Assembly (NCBI GenBank): GCA_028822475.1
Contig: JAPKDT010000118.1
Coordinates: forward strand, 1 to 6,503
Direction: 5' to 3'
DNA from: SAR324 cluster bacterium
GTDB lineage: Bacteria > SAR324 > NAC60-12
DNA: 6,503 nt
Position numbers and translations under genes: made by a program. Below are positions 6,126-6,503 of this stretch, piece by piece. Within the stretch, counting starts at the first letter, position 1. Every line of letters begins with the position of its first letter. The notes under the pieces are model-generated. The model was not told the DNA's origin and did no database searches. It saw only the letters and a program-made list of their open reading frames with translations.

Positions 6126-6503
6126 ATGGGGTTGAAATGGCGTTTTTCAGGTGGGATCCTGTTTTCAACAGCCCTACACGTATTTTTGCTGAGTGCCATG
6201 ATTTACTGGTATCCTGGGATAATCAGCAAAAATGACTGGCAGTGGGATGAGTGGTCACCATTTTTCGCAAATGTAACCTCGTTTCCCGAAGTTTCAGGTT
6301 TAACAACTCATAAGTATGGGAGTAAAGTTTCCAACGGAAATTTGATTTTTCCGGATATTGTTTTGTCAGGGCAGTCTAAAAAAGAACCTGTGACAACTAA
6401 AATCAAAAATAAAACACCACAAATTTCCATCAGGAGTATCCTGACTCAGGTAGGGACATTTCCAGGACGTCTCAAGGATTCCGAATTTTCAAAAGAACCC
6501 CTT
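6126..6503 (+). CDS. Membrane-anchored protein with TonB/TolA-like N-terminus, partial
   Basis: An open frame of 126 codons from ATG 6126 runs off the right edge. After a short basic start (MGLKWRFSGG) comes one membrane helix at about residues 11-30 (ILFSTALHVFLLSAMIYWY), with no cleavage site apparent. The rest is polar, with W-rich residues just outside the membrane (WQWDEW, 37-42) and scattered P, K, S and T, as in a periplasmic linker. The helix carries S14-x3-H18. This S-x3-H spacing is the conserved pair in the TonB and TolA anchors that contacts ExbB/ExbD or TolQ/TolR, and the TolA helix SAVLHVILFAALIW is particularly similar. The call as an energy-transducing protein is inference; the diagnostic C-terminal domain is outside the window. 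A divergent TonB homologue, TolA, or an unrelated bitopic protein are all possible. The start has only a weak GGA upstream; TTG 6114 is an in-frame alternative. Close spacing suggests co-transcription with nadK. Confidence 0.6.
   Translation, partial: MGLKWRFSGGILFSTALHVFLLSAMIYWYPGIISKNDWQWDEWSPFFANVTSFPEVSGLTTHKYGSKVSNGNLIFPDIVLSGQSKKEPVTTKIKNKTPQISIRSILTQVGTFPGRLKDSEFSKEPL

Overview
The window is an ordinary bacterial chromosomal segment of moderate G+C (somewhat under half, judged by eye) and almost fully coding. RNase G of enterobacterial type, an FtsH close to the proteobacterial form, PdxJ, and a divergent-strand protein with a TonB/TolA-like anchor point to a Gram-negative host. A CdaA/CdaR c-di-AMP module next to ftsH and pdxJ recalls deltaproteobacteria-like lineages, possibly including the marine SAR324 group. 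That placement is inference from gene content only. There are no RNA genes, CRISPR arrays, insertion sequences or phage genes.

Layout. The left 5.1 kb is a minus-strand cluster, read from right to left: ftsH (3261-5066), cdaA (2263-3198), cdaR/ybbR (1349-2263), pdxJ (615-1337) and rng (1-607, cut by the window edge). Gaps are 62, -1, 11 and 7 nt, so a single transcript is likely. cdaA and cdaR overlap as TAATG, and ftsH and cdaA are separated by a small hairpin. The right end is plus-strand: nadK (5292-6110), then 15 nt later the start of a membrane-anchored protein (6126 to the edge) with a TonB/TolA-like N-terminus. The two groups diverge from a 225-bp intergenic region (5067-5291). It holds candidate promoters for both directions and an 11-bp inverted repeat that looks like an operator.

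Function. FtsH is the membrane AAA+ protease for quality control. CdaA makes c-di-AMP at the membrane, and CdaR is its usual extracytoplasmic partner. PdxJ makes pyridoxine 5'-phosphate (vitamin B6) and RNase G processes rRNA and mRNA. NadK makes NADP. The theme is housekeeping with an embedded second-messenger module.

Nothing here is clearly a new system. The points most worth checking are: the cdaA-cdaR pair without its usual glmM neighbour; the low-complexity tail of CdaA; the altered C-terminal substrate segment of NadK; the dyad in the divergent promoter region; the strong excess of the palindrome TCCGGA; and the partial TonB/TolA-like protein at the right edge.
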